From positions 1-31,025 of the IMG/VR virus record IMGVR_UViG_3300038701_001814: a stretch of 31,025 nucleotides of DNA. The stretch is one strand, 5' to 3'. A program made the position numbers and the translations under genes. The notes beneath the pieces were generated by a model that did no database searches, had not been told where the DNA came from, and saw only the letters and a program-made list of their open reading frames with translations. The first letter of the stretch is position 1; every line of letters starts with the position of its first letter. This stretch comes from a virus. Below are positions 14,747 through 22,500 of the stretch, in pieces.

Positions 14747-14904
14747 TTCCGCTGGGTGACAGATCAGCACACTGGATCATTGCGAATCTGGCCTACGAAT
14801 TGAAGGTTAGTCCAAAGGATCTTCTGGATCTATCCCCAAGAATGTTGTTCACGCTCCAGAAGGTTCTTGAAGGTCATGCGAAACGGGCTAACCGTCGCCG
14901 GTAG
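14498..14904 (+). CDS. Tail assembly chaperone, -1 frameshift (GT-like) product
   Basis: A -1 slip on A-AAA-AAA (14737-14743) bypasses the TAA and adds 53 residues from the -1 frame, ending at TAG 14902-14904 (total about 135). The added part starts IIPLGDRSAHWIIANLAYEL and ends KRANRRR, a helical domain like the T extension of other tail chaperones. Lambda-type G/GT frameshifting at this locus is known across siphoviruses. The open frame without its own start, its position before the tape measure, and the slippery run all support it. Confidence 0.82.
14737..14743 (+). promoter_or_regulatory. Slippery heptamer for -1 ribosomal frameshift
   Basis: A-AAA-AAA fits the X-XXY-YYZ rule in the zero frame (GCA AAA AAA TAA). 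The stop codon immediately after the slip site should raise shifting by slowing the ribosome. I see no strong downstream pseudoknot. Confidence 0.8.
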
Positions 14905-14930
14905 AATGGTGGTGAGGGTTAGGGGTCGCT

Positions 14931-15494
14931 GTGCTGAAGATGAAGATTGGGCGTGACCGCTCGGTTGATAGGTCTTCAGTGCGCCAATTGAATGATTGGT
15001 TGAAGAATCTGGACAAAGATTCTCAGCGTGAAATTAAGCGGGGCATTAAGGCTGAAATTGGGTCTGTGACTAAGCAGATGACCAATCACATTAATGCTCA
15101 GCGACCCATGCCACCAATGTCTGGATTCAATAGTGGTGGTGATTGGGGCTGGTCTGGTCCTGTGGTGAAGCCTTCACTTCGTCTGTCTGCTGGCCGTGGT
15201 AAGCCTGTGGCTCAGATCACTGCTCAGGGTAAGAAGTCTGGCATGAAGAAGATGTTTGCTATTGCTGAGCGTGCTGGGACTAGATCTGCTGGGTACACAC
15301 CTGAAGGTGTCAACATGATTGATGTTCTTGACAGCCGTTATCCTGGCAGTGGTGATGGTGGGCGTTTCGCTTGGGAGAGCTGGCTGGAATACAGGCCAGA
15401 GCTGATTGATGCTGTCCAGTCTGCTTTGGATGGGTTAGCGAAGCAATACAGGCGACGGGGGTTGCGAGCAGTGAAGGGGTTATTCCGTGGCTAG
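14931..15494 (+). CDS. Hypothetical basic protein between chaperone and tape measure
   Basis: 187 residues, rich in Lys/Arg and Gly, with a helical N-terminus (RQLNDWLKNLDKDSQREIKRGIKAEIGSVTKQM) and a C-terminal helix (ELIDAVQSALDGLAKQYRRRGL). The GTG at 14931 follows AGGGG at good spacing; ATG 14940 is the alternative. A tail or joining role is likely from position, but I assign no family. Confidence 0.65.
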   Translation: MLKMKIGRDRSVDRSSVRQLNDWLKNLDKDSQREIKRGIKAEIGSVTKQMTNHINAQRPMPPMSGFNSGGDWGWSGPVVKPSLRLSAGRGKPVAQITAQGKKSGMKKMFAIAERAGTRSAGYTPEGVNMIDVLDSRYPGSGDGGRFAWESWLEYRPELIDAVQSALDGLAKQYRRRGLRAVKGLFRG

Positions 15495-17721
15495 GAAAAC
15501 AACGACAGTAACAATTCCGGTCACATATTTGACCAATGACAAAGCCCTGCAGAAGTCCAAGGGCATGTTTGGGAAGTTTGCTGGTGGTATTGCTGGAGCC
15601 GCTGCTGGTGTTGTCGCTGCTGTTGCTGGTATTGGTACCGCCGCCGCTCGCATGTCTAGTGAGCTTGAAACTAGCTTTGCAAAGATCCAGGGCTTGGTGG
15701 GTGTTTCTGCTAGTGAAGTGGCGAAGCTTGAAGAAGCCGCTATCAAGCTGGGTCCTGCTTATGGCAAATCGGCTCAGGAAGCCGCCGATGCTTTGTTCTT
15801 CATTACTTCTGCAGGGTTAAGGGGAGCGGAAGCTACAGAAGTCCTTGAAGCTTCTTTGAAGGCTTCAGCCGCTGGCCTTGGTGATGTTGAATCAATTGCT
15901 AACGCCGCTACTGCAGCGATGAACACTTATGGCAGTGAAACACTGTCAGGTACTGATGCTGTGGATGCTTTGACTGAAGCTGTCAGGTTGGGTCAGCTGG
16001 CACCTGAAGAACTGTCTAGCGCTTTGGGTAAGGTCATCCCAATTGCTAATGAGCTGGGTGTTTCATTTGAAGAAACTACTGGACTAGTTGCTGGCCTGAC
16101 CCGTGGTGGTCTGTCCGCCAGTGAAGCTGTCACAGGTGTTCGTGGTGCTATGCAGGCGGTGTTGAAGCCTACTGGTGAAGCGGCTGACATGCTCGAGAAG
16201 TATGGCATGAGCACTGATGATGTGCGGGGAATGATTGAGGATGATGGCTTACTGGCCACCTTCGGTCATCTTCGTGAAGCGTTTGGTGAGAATGAGGAAG
16301 ACTTCACCAGGCTGATTGGTTCTCAGGAAGGCTTGAACGCTGTTCTCGCCATGACTGGTGAAGCATCTGAAGAATACACAGACATAGTGTCTCAGATGAC
16401 TGATGAAGTTGGTGCTCTCGATGATGCCTTTGGTGCTGTTGAGGAAACTGCTGGCTTCAAATTCAACCGCGCTATGGAGACAGCGAAGGCGGCCCTGCTT
16501 CCAGTAGGTGACACCCTGCTGGATATTGGTGCGAAGCTTCTTGATGGGCTGATGCCCACCATTGAACTACTGGCACCAGTGCTGGAAGAAATGTTCTCCC
16601 ACCTTGAACAGCCGCTTCTTGAATTGGCGGGCCTGCTTCCTGGTCTGATTGAAGCGTTTCTTCCCTTCATGCCAATCATTGGTGAACTGGCTGGGATGAT
16701 TGCTGAAATTGCTGTGGCTACCATGCCTGTGTTTGTGGCGCTGATGGAAGCCTTGGTGCCAATCATTGAAATGTTGATGCCTGTGATCAGGACTGTGGTT
16801 GACATTTTCATAGCGTTCATGCCAGTGCTGGTGACCTTGATTGAAATGTTCACCATGATGTTGGAAATGATCCTGCCTGTTTTCATTGAACTGTGGGAAA
16901 AGCTTGAGGACCCTTTGATGAGAATCATTGAATCCTTCATTCAGATCCTTGAAGACATCCTGCCACTGTTCATTATTTTGTTGGAAAACATTGTGATGCC
17001 ATTGCTTCTTCTGCTGGCCGAAATCTTTGGTGAAGTGCTGGTGGGTCAGATTGAAATCTTTGCAGGCATTTTGGAAGTGCTGGCAGATGTGATCAGCACT
17101 GTTGCTGACTTCTTTGTGGAACGATGGTGGGCAACTGTTGGGCCGTTCGCTGACATCATGAACAGCATTATTGAAGGCGCTGAAAACATGGTGAATCAGG
17201 TGATTGCTGGGATCAACAAAATCATTGAATTTGTTAACAGTGTGAGAGAAACGTTGGGCAAAGATCCAATTGAAGTGGTTGGTGAAGTTACGTTTGGGCG
17301 GGTGGAAGCACCTGGCCGTTTTGACAGCATGACCTTTGAGGAAAAAGATGTGAGCGGGATGCTCAATCTTGAGAATCGTTTCGCTGGTGTTGGTGGTAAT
17401 ACTTCAGCGTTAAGTGATGTTCAGGGCTTGATGCAGGGTGGCACTGGATTCACTGGTGGTCTAACAAGTGGATTCCAATCTATTGGGTTAGCTGAAGGTG
17501 GCATTGTTAGGAAGCAACCTGGTGGGATCATCGCCAACATTGGTGAAGGAAACTATGATGAAGCAGTGATTCCCCTACGCCCTGGCATGGGGTTGGGTAA
17601 TACTTACAATGTGACAGTAAATGCTGGCATGGGGACCAATGGTCAACAGGTCGGTGAAGAAATTGTCAATCACATTCGGCGGTTTGAGCGGACTAGTGGT
17701 CCAGTGTTTGCGAGAGCCTGA
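15487..17721 (+). CDS. Tape measure protein
   Basis: 744 residues. It sets tail length and probably takes part in membrane passage of DNA. After a hydrophobic segment (about 32-55) comes the TP901-like core (about 58-330, including SAGLRGAEATEVLEASLKAS and GGLSASEAVTGVRGAM). A long amphipathic, methionine-rich stretch follows, with recurring MP motifs (FMPIIGEL, TMPVFVALM, LMPVIRTVV, FMPVLVTLI; about 385-520), then a globular C-terminus. At about 1.5 angstrom per residue the tail would be near 110 nm. It starts at GTG 15487, overlapping the previous gene by 8 nt, with AAGGGG in front. Confidence 0.92.
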   Translation: MARKTTTVTIPVTYLTNDKALQKSKGMFGKFAGGIAGAAAGVVAAVAGIGTAAARMSSELETSFAKIQGLVGVSASEVAKLEEAAIKLGPAYGKSAQEAADALFFITSAGLRGAEATEVLEASLKASAAGLGDVESIANAATAAMNTYGSETLSGTDAVDALTEAVRLGQLAPEELSSALGKVIPIANELGVSFEETTGLVAGLTRGGLSASEAVTGVRGAMQAVLKPTGEAADMLEKYGMSTDDVRGMIEDDGLLATFGHLREAFGENEEDFTRLIGSQEGLNAVLAMTGEASEEYTDIVSQMTDEVGALDDAFGAVEETAGFKFNRAMETAKAALLPVGDTLLDIGAKLLDGLMPTIELLAPVLEEMFSHLEQPLLELAGLLPGLIEAFLPFMPIIGELAGMIAEIAVATMPVFVALMEALVPIIEMLMPVIRTVVDIFIAFMPVLVTLIEMFTMMLEMILPVFIELWEKLEDPLMRIIESFIQILEDILPLFIILLENIVMPLLLLLAEIFGEVLVGQIEIFAGILEVLADVISTVADFFVERWWATVGPFADIMNSIIEGAENMVNQVIAGINKIIEFVNSVRETLGKDPIEVVGEVTFGRVEAPGRFDSMTFEEKDVSGMLNLENRFAGVGGNTSALSDVQGLMQGGTGFTGGLTSGFQSIGLAEGGIVRKQPGGIIANIGEGNYDEAVIPLRPGMGLGNTYNVTVNAGMGTNGQQVGEEIVNHIRRFERTSGPVFARA

Positions 17722-18908
17722 TGACTGTCACTGTTGAACTGGCTCGTGTCAGAGGATTCATTCTGGATGATCCTGTGGCTGGTGTCCTAGACAACACTGA
17801 ATATCCTTTGGGTGGTATTGAATTTGTTGATGTCACTGACAAAGTGAGAACTGTCTCAACTGCCCGTGGCAAGAACAGGGATCTTGACAGGTATTCTGCT
17901 GGGACCATGCAGGTCCAATTCAATAATCAAGATCGATTCTTTGACCCACTATCGGCTACTGAAATAGATCCCATTCCAAGAATCCCTGTCCGCTTCAGCT
18001 ACAACGGGACCGCACAGTATTACGGAATCGTGGATGATTGGAATCTGTCCTACAATCCTGGCGGTGTTTCTTATGCCAGCCTGACTGCTTCTGACGAACT
18101 AACAAAACTGGCTCGAACAAATGTTCTTGAATCTGGGACAGCCACACCAGCCCTATCAGGTGCCCGTGTCACTGAAGTGTTGGACATGTTCACTGTGGAC
18201 TGGCCTGCAGACAAACGTGACATTGACACTGGTGACAGTCAACTGTGTGTGGACACTTATGAAGGCCAGAATGCTTTGGAATATCTGCAACTGATTGAAA
18301 CATCAGAGCAGGGTCAACTGTTCATTGGCAAAGAAGGTGACCTGGTCTTCAGGTCTAGGACTGATTCCAGTCCCCGTAGTACTGGCCTGGTGACCTTCGC
18401 TGATGATGGTACTGGCATTGATTACAGTCAAGTGTTGGTCAACTATGGGACCGAGCTGATGGTGAACAGGGCAATTGTCACAGCCCCATTAACTTCTGGA
18501 ACTGCTGAGAATGAACTGTCACAGATTACTTATGGTGTGATCAGTGAAGAATTTGATGTTCTGTGTGCTCCAGGACCAGTAGTGCAAAACATTGCGGACT
18601 TCACTGTGGCCAAATATGGTCAACCTGAATACCGTTTTGAATCATTAGTGGTCAACCTGGATAGTCAAAACTATACCGAAAACGGTACAATTTTGACATT
18701 GGAAATTGGTGATGTGGTGCTGATCAAGTTCACACCCAACCAAATTGGTGACCCGATTGAACAGTACGCTCAAATTATTGGCGTGAATCATGAAGTCACA
18801 CCTGACCGTCATGATGTCAACTTCAGATTGTCTAGTCTCGCATTCACTTCATTGGTACTTGATGACAGCGAGTTCGGTAAACTAGACAAGTACACACTCG
18901 GTTTCTAG
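17721..18908 (+). CDS. Minor tail protein (distal tail/hub region)
   Basis: 395 residues, mostly beta. Features such as STARGKNRDLDRYSAGTMQVQFNNQDRFFDP and VPVRF-type strands near the N-terminus, and a late block VLIKFTPNQIGDPIEQYAQIIGVNHEVTPDRHDVNFRLS, recall hub or baseplate-like proteins of actinophage siphoviruses. It follows the tape measure with a one-base overlap (TGATG). The exact position in the tail tip is not readable. Confidence 0.7.
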   Translation: MTVTVELARVRGFILDDPVAGVLDNTEYPLGGIEFVDVTDKVRTVSTARGKNRDLDRYSAGTMQVQFNNQDRFFDPLSATEIDPIPRIPVRFSYNGTAQYYGIVDDWNLSYNPGGVSYASLTASDELTKLARTNVLESGTATPALSGARVTEVLDMFTVDWPADKRDIDTGDSQLCVDTYEGQNALEYLQLIETSEQGQLFIGKEGDLVFRSRTDSSPRSTGLVTFADDGTGIDYSQVLVNYGTELMVNRAIVTAPLTSGTAENELSQITYGVISEEFDVLCAPGPVVQNIADFTVAKYGQPEYRFESLVVNLDSQNYTENGTILTLEIGDVVLIKFTPNQIGDPIEQYAQIIGVNHEVTPDRHDVNFRLSSLAFTSLVLDDSEFGKLDKYTLGF

Positions 18909-18916
18909 GGAGACTA

Positions 18917-19183
18917 ATGGCTGGCGCTGGCTTCAAAGACTTTACCGCTGGGGATGTTCTCCGCGCTGACGACGTAGATCAATACTTGATGCAACAGGCT
19001 GTGATGGTCTTTGCTGGGACAGCTGAGCGGGCTTCCTCACTAGGCACTGTGGTCAGTGAAGGAATGTTTTCCTACCTGTCAGACACCAATTCGTTCCAGT
19101 ATTATGACGGGGCAGCGTGGCAGGATGCTGGCGGTGGTGCTGGCGGTTCACTGGCAGATCAATTCCTTCTGATGGGAGCATAA
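18917..19183 (+). CDS. Small tail-tip or fibre-associated protein
   Basis: 88 residues. The pattern FTAGDVLRADDVDQYLMQQAVMVFAGTAERASSLG-VSEGMFSYLSDTNSFQYYDGAAW is one I know from short tail proteins of aquatic phages. A Gly-rich linker (DAGGGAGGS) and a short C-terminus suggest attachment to a larger assembly. Confidence 0.65.
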   Translation: MAGAGFKDFTAGDVLRADDVDQYLMQQAVMVFAGTAERASSLGTVVSEGMFSYLSDTNSFQYYDGAAWQDAGGGAGGSLADQFLLMGA

Positions 19184-19187
19184 CAAA

Positions 19188-19523
19188 ATGGCGCAAAGCT
19201 ATAAGATACTGGGTCAGGCTAACCTGACTACTACTTCACCGACGGATGTTTACACGGTGCCGTCTGCTACTGAGACGGTGGTGAGCACTTTGATTGTGGC
19301 CAACCTGGTCACCACTGCTACCACGTTTGACATTGCGATTCGTGATGGTGGTGAGACGTTGGCGGATAAGCATTACATCGCTAAGGAAGTGCCGATTGCG
19401 GGGAATGATTCGACCACGCTTACGCTTGGCATTACTTTGGAAGCTACTGATGTGGTGACCTGTCAGGCTGGGACTGCGGATGCTTTGACATTCAATGTCT
19501 TCGGCGCTGAAGTAACCGTCTAG
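19188..19523 (+). CDS. Beta-sandwich tail protein
   Basis: 111 residues with alternating strands and many Thr (SYKILGQANLTTTSPTDVYTVPSATETVVSTLIVANLVTTATTFDIAIRD). Such domains occur in aquatic-phage tail genes as structural or fibre subunits. Its stop codon TAG runs into a nine-G tract that precedes the next start. Confidence 0.6.
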   Translation: MAQSYKILGQANLTTTSPTDVYTVPSATETVVSTLIVANLVTTATTFDIAIRDGGETLADKHYIAKEVPIAGNDSTTLTLGITLEATDVVTCQAGTADALTFNVFGAEVTV

Positions 19524-19531
19524 GGGGGGGG
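19523..19531 (+). repeat. Nine-G homopolymer at a fibre gene ribosome site
   Basis: The G of the previous stop codon starts a run of nine Gs, which ends five bases before the TTG start at 19537. It probably serves as the Shine-Dalgarno site. Its length could vary by slippage and change initiation. A sequencing length error is also possible. Confidence 0.6.
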
Positions 19532-19536
19532 TTGTT

Positions 19537-20427
19537 TTGTCTATTCGTAGCCTTTCCACGTCAACCATTACGCAACAAACTCGCTACCCAAACATGGGTG
19601 TGTGGTTCGCGCCATTGTACGAAAAAGAGTTTGACTTTCTGGTAGTAGCTGGTGGCGCTTCGGGTGGCCGTGGCCCGTTTGGTCAGTTGAGCGGTGGTGG
19701 TGGTGCTGGTGGTTATCGCACGTCTTACGGAACATCGGGTGGCGGTGCTAGTGCAGAGTCCGCGCTGACAAAAACTGGCGGCGAGTCTTTCACTGTTACG
19801 GTTGGCGCTGGCGGGTCTTCAGCGTCGTCTCCGGGTTCTAATGGCAGTAACTCAGTGTTTTCTACTGTTAGTTCTGTTGGGGGTGGGCGAGGCGGTATTT
19901 CAGGTCTTGTGGGCCAGTCTGGCGGTTCGGGTGGCGGTGGCGGTGAAGACTCCGGGTTAACGCCCAATGGTGGCGCTGGTACTGCTAATCAGGGATACGC
20001 AGGTGGAAAAGCTACTGGCGGTGAGGCCGGTGGTGGTGGTGGTGCTGGCGAGGCCCGCAGTGTCACCACTGTGGATAGGACTGGCGGGAACGGTGTTGCT
20101 TCGACTATTACCGGTTCATCGGTAACCCGTGCTGGTGGTGGTGGTGGTGGAACTACTGGGGTGTCTGCTGCTGGTGGTACAGGTGGCGGTGGTTCTGGCG
20201 GTTTAAATGGCAGTAGTGGCACAGCTAACACTGGTGGCGGTGGTGGTGGTGCCCGTGATGCTAATCCAGTTGGGAACGGTGGTTCTGGAATTGTTGTTCT
20301 GCGTTACCCAGCCGCATTTAATTTGAATATCGGGGCCGGATTAACAGCGAATACGGCAACAATAGGCGACGAAAAAGTGACTACTTTTACTGCGGGGACT
20401 GACACAGTGACTTTGGAGGCCGCATAA
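19537..20427 (+). CDS. Glycine-rich tail fibre/adhesin
   Basis: 296 residues with a non-Gly N-terminal part (to about 35, FDFLVVAGGASGG) and then many glycine tracts (GGGGAGGY, GGSGGGGGEDSG, GGEAGGGGGAG, TRAGGGGGG) up to a conserved-looking GSGIVVLRYP, and a Thr-rich tail. Such proteins resemble the polyglycine-rich adhesins of other phages and may bind the host receptor. The start appears to be TTG, as no ATG or GTG is near the ribosome site. The next gene begins on its last base. Confidence 0.75.
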   Translation: MSIRSLSTSTITQQTRYPNMGVWFAPLYEKEFDFLVVAGGASGGRGPFGQLSGGGGAGGYRTSYGTSGGGASAESALTKTGGESFTVTVGAGGSSASSPGSNGSNSVFSTVSSVGGGRGGISGLVGQSGGSGGGGGEDSGLTPNGGAGTANQGYAGGKATGGEAGGGGGAGEARSVTTVDRTGGNGVASTITGSSVTRAGGGGGGTTGVSAAGGTGGGGSGGLNGSSGTANTGGGGGGARDANPVGNGGSGIVVLRYPAAFNLNIGAGLTANTATIGDEKVTTFTAGTDTVTLEAA

Positions 20428-20834
20428 TGGCACATTACGCATTTATTGACGACACCAATATGGTTGTCGAGGTTATTGTCGGGCGGGGCGAAGATGAATT
20501 AGTGAATGGTATTTCAGATTGGGAAGAATACTACTCGAGCAAACGTGACGGTTTGACCGCGGTTCGCACGTCTTACAACACGCGGGGCGGTGTGCATTAC
20601 ACCGATGGGGAGCCAAGCGCAGACCAAACCAAAGCACTCCGGTTTAACTATGCCGGTGTGGGGTTCACGTATGACCCTGACCGTGATGCATTTATTCCGC
20701 CGCAACCATTCGACAGTTGGGTGTTGGACGAGGCGACCTGTCTCTGGACAGCACCTATCCCTTACCCGGCAGACGGTGGCAACTACGTGTGGGATGAGGC
20801 GACGACAGACTGGGTCGAGGTTGTCTCAGAATGA
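20427..20834 (+). CDS. Tail fibre-associated protein of aquatic-phage type
   Basis: 135 residues. The run of motifs MAHYAFIDDTNMVVEVIVG, TSYNTRGGVH, FNYAGVGFTYDPDRDAFIPPQPFDSWVLDEATCLW and YVWDEATTDWV is a pattern I know from many cyanophage and other aquatic-phage structural proteins. It sits between the fibre and the endolysin and overlaps the endolysin by four bases. Exact structural role unknown. Confidence 0.7.
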   Translation: MAHYAFIDDTNMVVEVIVGRGEDELVNGISDWEEYYSSKRDGLTAVRTSYNTRGGVHYTDGEPSADQTKALRFNYAGVGFTYDPDRDAFIPPQPFDSWVLDEATCLWTAPIPYPADGGNYVWDEATTDWVEVVSE

Positions 20835-21394
20835 TTCAACTGTTTGATCCCTGGCCAGAAGGGTACCGTGTCAACAGCAGAAGCCCGTATGGTCCCAGGA
20901 AGCATCCAATCACTCGCAAGGTGACCATGCACCATGGTGTGGATGTGGCGATGCCTGTGGGGACACCACTGATTGCTGGAGCTGATGGGACGATTGCACA
21001 CAAAGGTGCTGGCGCTTCAGGTGGCCACACACTGCTGATCAGGCATGAAGGTAACTGGCATAGTGTCTATTACCACCTGCAGAAGCCTTCCCATAGGAAT
21101 GTGGGTGAGCAGGTGAAGGCTGGCGATGTGGTCGCTGATTCGGGAAACACTGGCGCATCCACCGGACCGCATTTGCATTTTGAACTGAGACGTTCTCGCA
21201 GGTGGGGTGACACGGTTGACCCGCTGCCACATTTGAAGGGGTCATTCAGAAGTAGGGCTCAGACACCACAGGATGCCCGCAGACGGCCTGCACGCCCTTC
21301 AAGGATTGGCAGGGTATCCCCTGGGTTGGAATCGCTCAGTCGGTCCTGGATGGCTCGTGGCGCTCATGCTATTAGGCGGGGGTTGGGAAGATGA
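20831..21394 (+). CDS. M23-family peptidase, probable endolysin
   Basis: 187 residues. This LytM-type zinc endopeptidase cuts peptide cross-links of the cell wall. Zinc ligands fit H34-x3-D38 (HHGVD) and H116 in HLH (114-116), with catalytic H82 (YYHL). The domain fills residues 15-135. The C-terminal 50 residues are Arg/Ser/Pro rich and may bind the wall. No signal peptide is visible, so release would need the downstream membrane proteins. A virion-bound lysin is a less likely alternative. Confidence 0.85.
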   Translation: MIQLFDPWPEGYRVNSRSPYGPRKHPITRKVTMHHGVDVAMPVGTPLIAGADGTIAHKGAGASGGHTLLIRHEGNWHSVYYHLQKPSHRNVGEQVKAGDVVADSGNTGASTGPHLHFELRRSRRWGDTVDPLPHLKGSFRSRAQTPQDARRRPARPSRIGRVSPGLESLSRSWMARGAHAIRRGLGR

Positions 21395-21627
21395 CCGAGA
21401 ACAACACCAGCGGGGTGAGGATCACGACAAAGGACATCTTCGAGGAAGTCCAAAGGCAGGGTCGCCTTCTGGAAAAAATTGCCAATAGTTTGCCCGACAC
21501 TGAGAAAACAGTGGATGATCATGAGCAAAGACTGCGCCGGTTGGAAATGCGAATGGGGTGGATCTTTGGTGCTTTGGGATTGTTGGGGGCCCTGTTGGGG
21601 GTGTTCTCGGTTAGTTTGACTGGCTGA
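21391..21627 (+). CDS. Small coiled-coil/membrane protein, lysis cassette
   Basis: 78 residues: an N-terminal coiled-coil-like helix (DIFEEVQRQGRLLEKIANSL, VDDHEQRLRRLEMRM) and a C-terminal transmembrane helix (WIFGALGLLGALLGVFSVSL). This layout resembles XhlA-type lysis accessory proteins. It overlaps endolysin (4 nt) and the next gene (1 nt). Confidence 0.65.
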   Translation: MTENNTSGVRITTKDIFEEVQRQGRLLEKIANSLPDTEKTVDDHEQRLRRLEMRMGWIFGALGLLGALLGVFSVSLTG

Positions 21628-21854
21628 TGACTGGTGGGAATGACCGCTGGAAAATTCGGCGGAAGCTGATCTTTGGTGCCGTGTTCTTTGGAGCCGGTAT
21701 GATTGTCGCTGGTGGAATTGGGTTGTTTGAGGACCGATTCACTGGCGAGCTGGTCTATGGTGGCGTGACTATTATCACTGGAGCTATCAGCGCGTATGCT
21801 GGATTCGCAACATATGACGACAAATGGCACAACGAAGGGAATCCTGATGGATGA
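21627..21854 (+). CDS. Two-helix membrane protein, lysis cassette
   Basis: 75 residues with a basic N-terminus (DRWKIRRK) and two hydrophobic helices (LIFGAVFFGAGMIVAGGIG and VYGGVTIITGAISAYAGFA). It is a candidate holin or antiholin together with the next gene. Its start overlaps the previous stop (TGATG). Confidence 0.6.
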   Translation: MTGGNDRWKIRRKLIFGAVFFGAGMIVAGGIGLFEDRFTGELVYGGVTIITGAISAYAGFATYDDKWHNEGNPDG

Positions 21855-22104
21855 ATTTATGACGAAACAATTCTGGACAGCTGAGCGGCGTGCCTGGATG
21901 TATAAAGTGGCTGTGACTGCAGTGCCACTGTTGATTGCTATTGGCATTGTGACTGATGACATGGCGCAATTGATCTTGAATGTGATCGCTGCTGTGTTGG
22001 GTGTGGGTGCTGGTGGAATGGCACTGACTAACATCACACCTGACAATGTGTGGAAGATTGCTGTCACTGAAGAAGATGCTGATGAGGATGGGGATGGTGA
22101 GTGA
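21847..22104 (+). CDS. Probable holin
   Basis: 85 residues from ATG 21847 (GAAGGG in front; ATG 21859 is possible). Two hydrophobic helices (VAVTAVPLLIAIGIV, LILNVIAAVLGVGAGGMAL) are joined by a short TDDMAQ turn, with NITPDN after them and an acidic tail (EEDADEDGDGE). This matches the look of small actinophage holins. Together with the two preceding membrane proteins it forms a three-part lysis membrane set. Confidence 0.65.
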   Translation: MDEFMTKQFWTAERRAWMYKVAVTAVPLLIAIGIVTDDMAQLILNVIAAVLGVGAGGMALTNITPDNVWKIAVTEEDADEDGDGE

Positions 22105-22181
22105 TGGACTTTGACACTGTGAATCAAATTGAAGTGCCGATTGACCCGTTTGAGCTCGTAATGTGTGACAGTTGTCAGTAG
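22104..22181 (+). CDS. Possible 25-residue micro-ORF at the end of the late operon
   Basis: The ORF starts on the last base of the holin stop (TGATG), encodes MDFDTVNQIEVPIDPFELVM and ends CDSCQ-stop just before the terminator. The coupling and the CxxC support it, but at this length chance is quite possible. Confidence 0.3.
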   Translation: MDFDTVNQIEVPIDPFELVMCDSCQ

Positions 22182-22192
22182 AATAGAAGAAC

Positions 22193-22240
22193 GCCCCAGG
22201 CCCCGTATTCCTCCGTTCCGGGTAGCCTGGGGCTTCTTTA
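22193..22240 (+). terminator. Strong terminator ending the late genes
   Basis: GCCCCAGGC (22193-22201) pairs perfectly with GCCTGGGGC (22225-22233). An inner CCCG/CGGG pair (22202-22205 with 22219-22222) closes a loop, and TTCTTTATTT follows. It separates the plus-strand late operon from the convergent minus-strand HTH gene. The loop carries CTCCGTTC (22211-22218), the exact complement of the GAACGGAG leader found before early genes. Confidence 0.85.
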
Positions 22241-22245
22241 TTTGG

Positions 22246-22443
22246 TCAGTCAGTCCACAGTTGAATTGTACGTTTCGCCACACCGATGGTGTCAGCTATT
22301 TTCTGAGCTGACCAGCCATCATTCCTGGCATCTTTGGCAGCGACTTTGAGCATTTCGGTCACTGCCATTCTGTCTACTTCAATCTGTTCACGCTTTGTGG
22401 CTAGGTCCATCAATCGCTGTTCTAGCATTGTGTTCACAATCAC
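22246..22443 (-). CDS. Small HTH protein, candidate regulator
   Basis: 65 residues from GTG 22443 (GGAG at 5 nt). A helical N-terminal half (MLEQRLMDLATKREQIEVDRMAVTEML) could dimerise. The C-terminal half (DGWSAQKIADTIGVAKRTIQLWTD) is a clear helix-turn-helix. Its own promoter carries the GGCTACC palindrome, so it is a candidate autoregulator of the early regulon. A replication- or packaging-related HTH protein is the alternative. Confidence 0.7.
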   Translation of the reverse strand: MIVNTMLEQRLMDLATKREQIEVDRMAVTEMLKVAAKDARNDGWSAQKIADTIGVAKRTIQLWTD

Positions 22444-22467
22444 ATTGTCTCCATTCTCGTTCCCTGC

Positions 22468-22496
22468 AGGCTACCATTCAGCCACACCTGTGTCTA
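22468..22496 (-). promoter_or_regulatory. Promoter-operator of the HTH gene
   Basis: Minus strand: TAGACA (22491-22496), 17 nt, TAGCCT (22468-22473). GGCTACCATTCAGCC (22469-22483) is a degenerate copy of the shared operator. It diverges from the promoter at 22501-22529, so one regulator could set both directions. Confidence 0.6.
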
Positions 22497-22500
22497 ATGC

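Noticed and set aside
16392-16940. 182-codon open frame on the minus strand
   Set aside because: It is a shadow of the methionine- and isoleucine-rich tape measure helix region, with Ser/Ile/Thr-rich low-complexity sequence and no ribosome site.
19725-20231. Proline-rich open frames on the minus strand opposite the glycine-rich fibre
   Set aside because: Poly-Pro is the expected mirror of GGT/GGC glycine codons; no start signals.
19680-20290. Short GGTGGTGGT-type repeats resembling a repeat array or CRISPR
   Set aside because: They are irregular glycine codon runs in a coding frame, without constant repeats or spacers.
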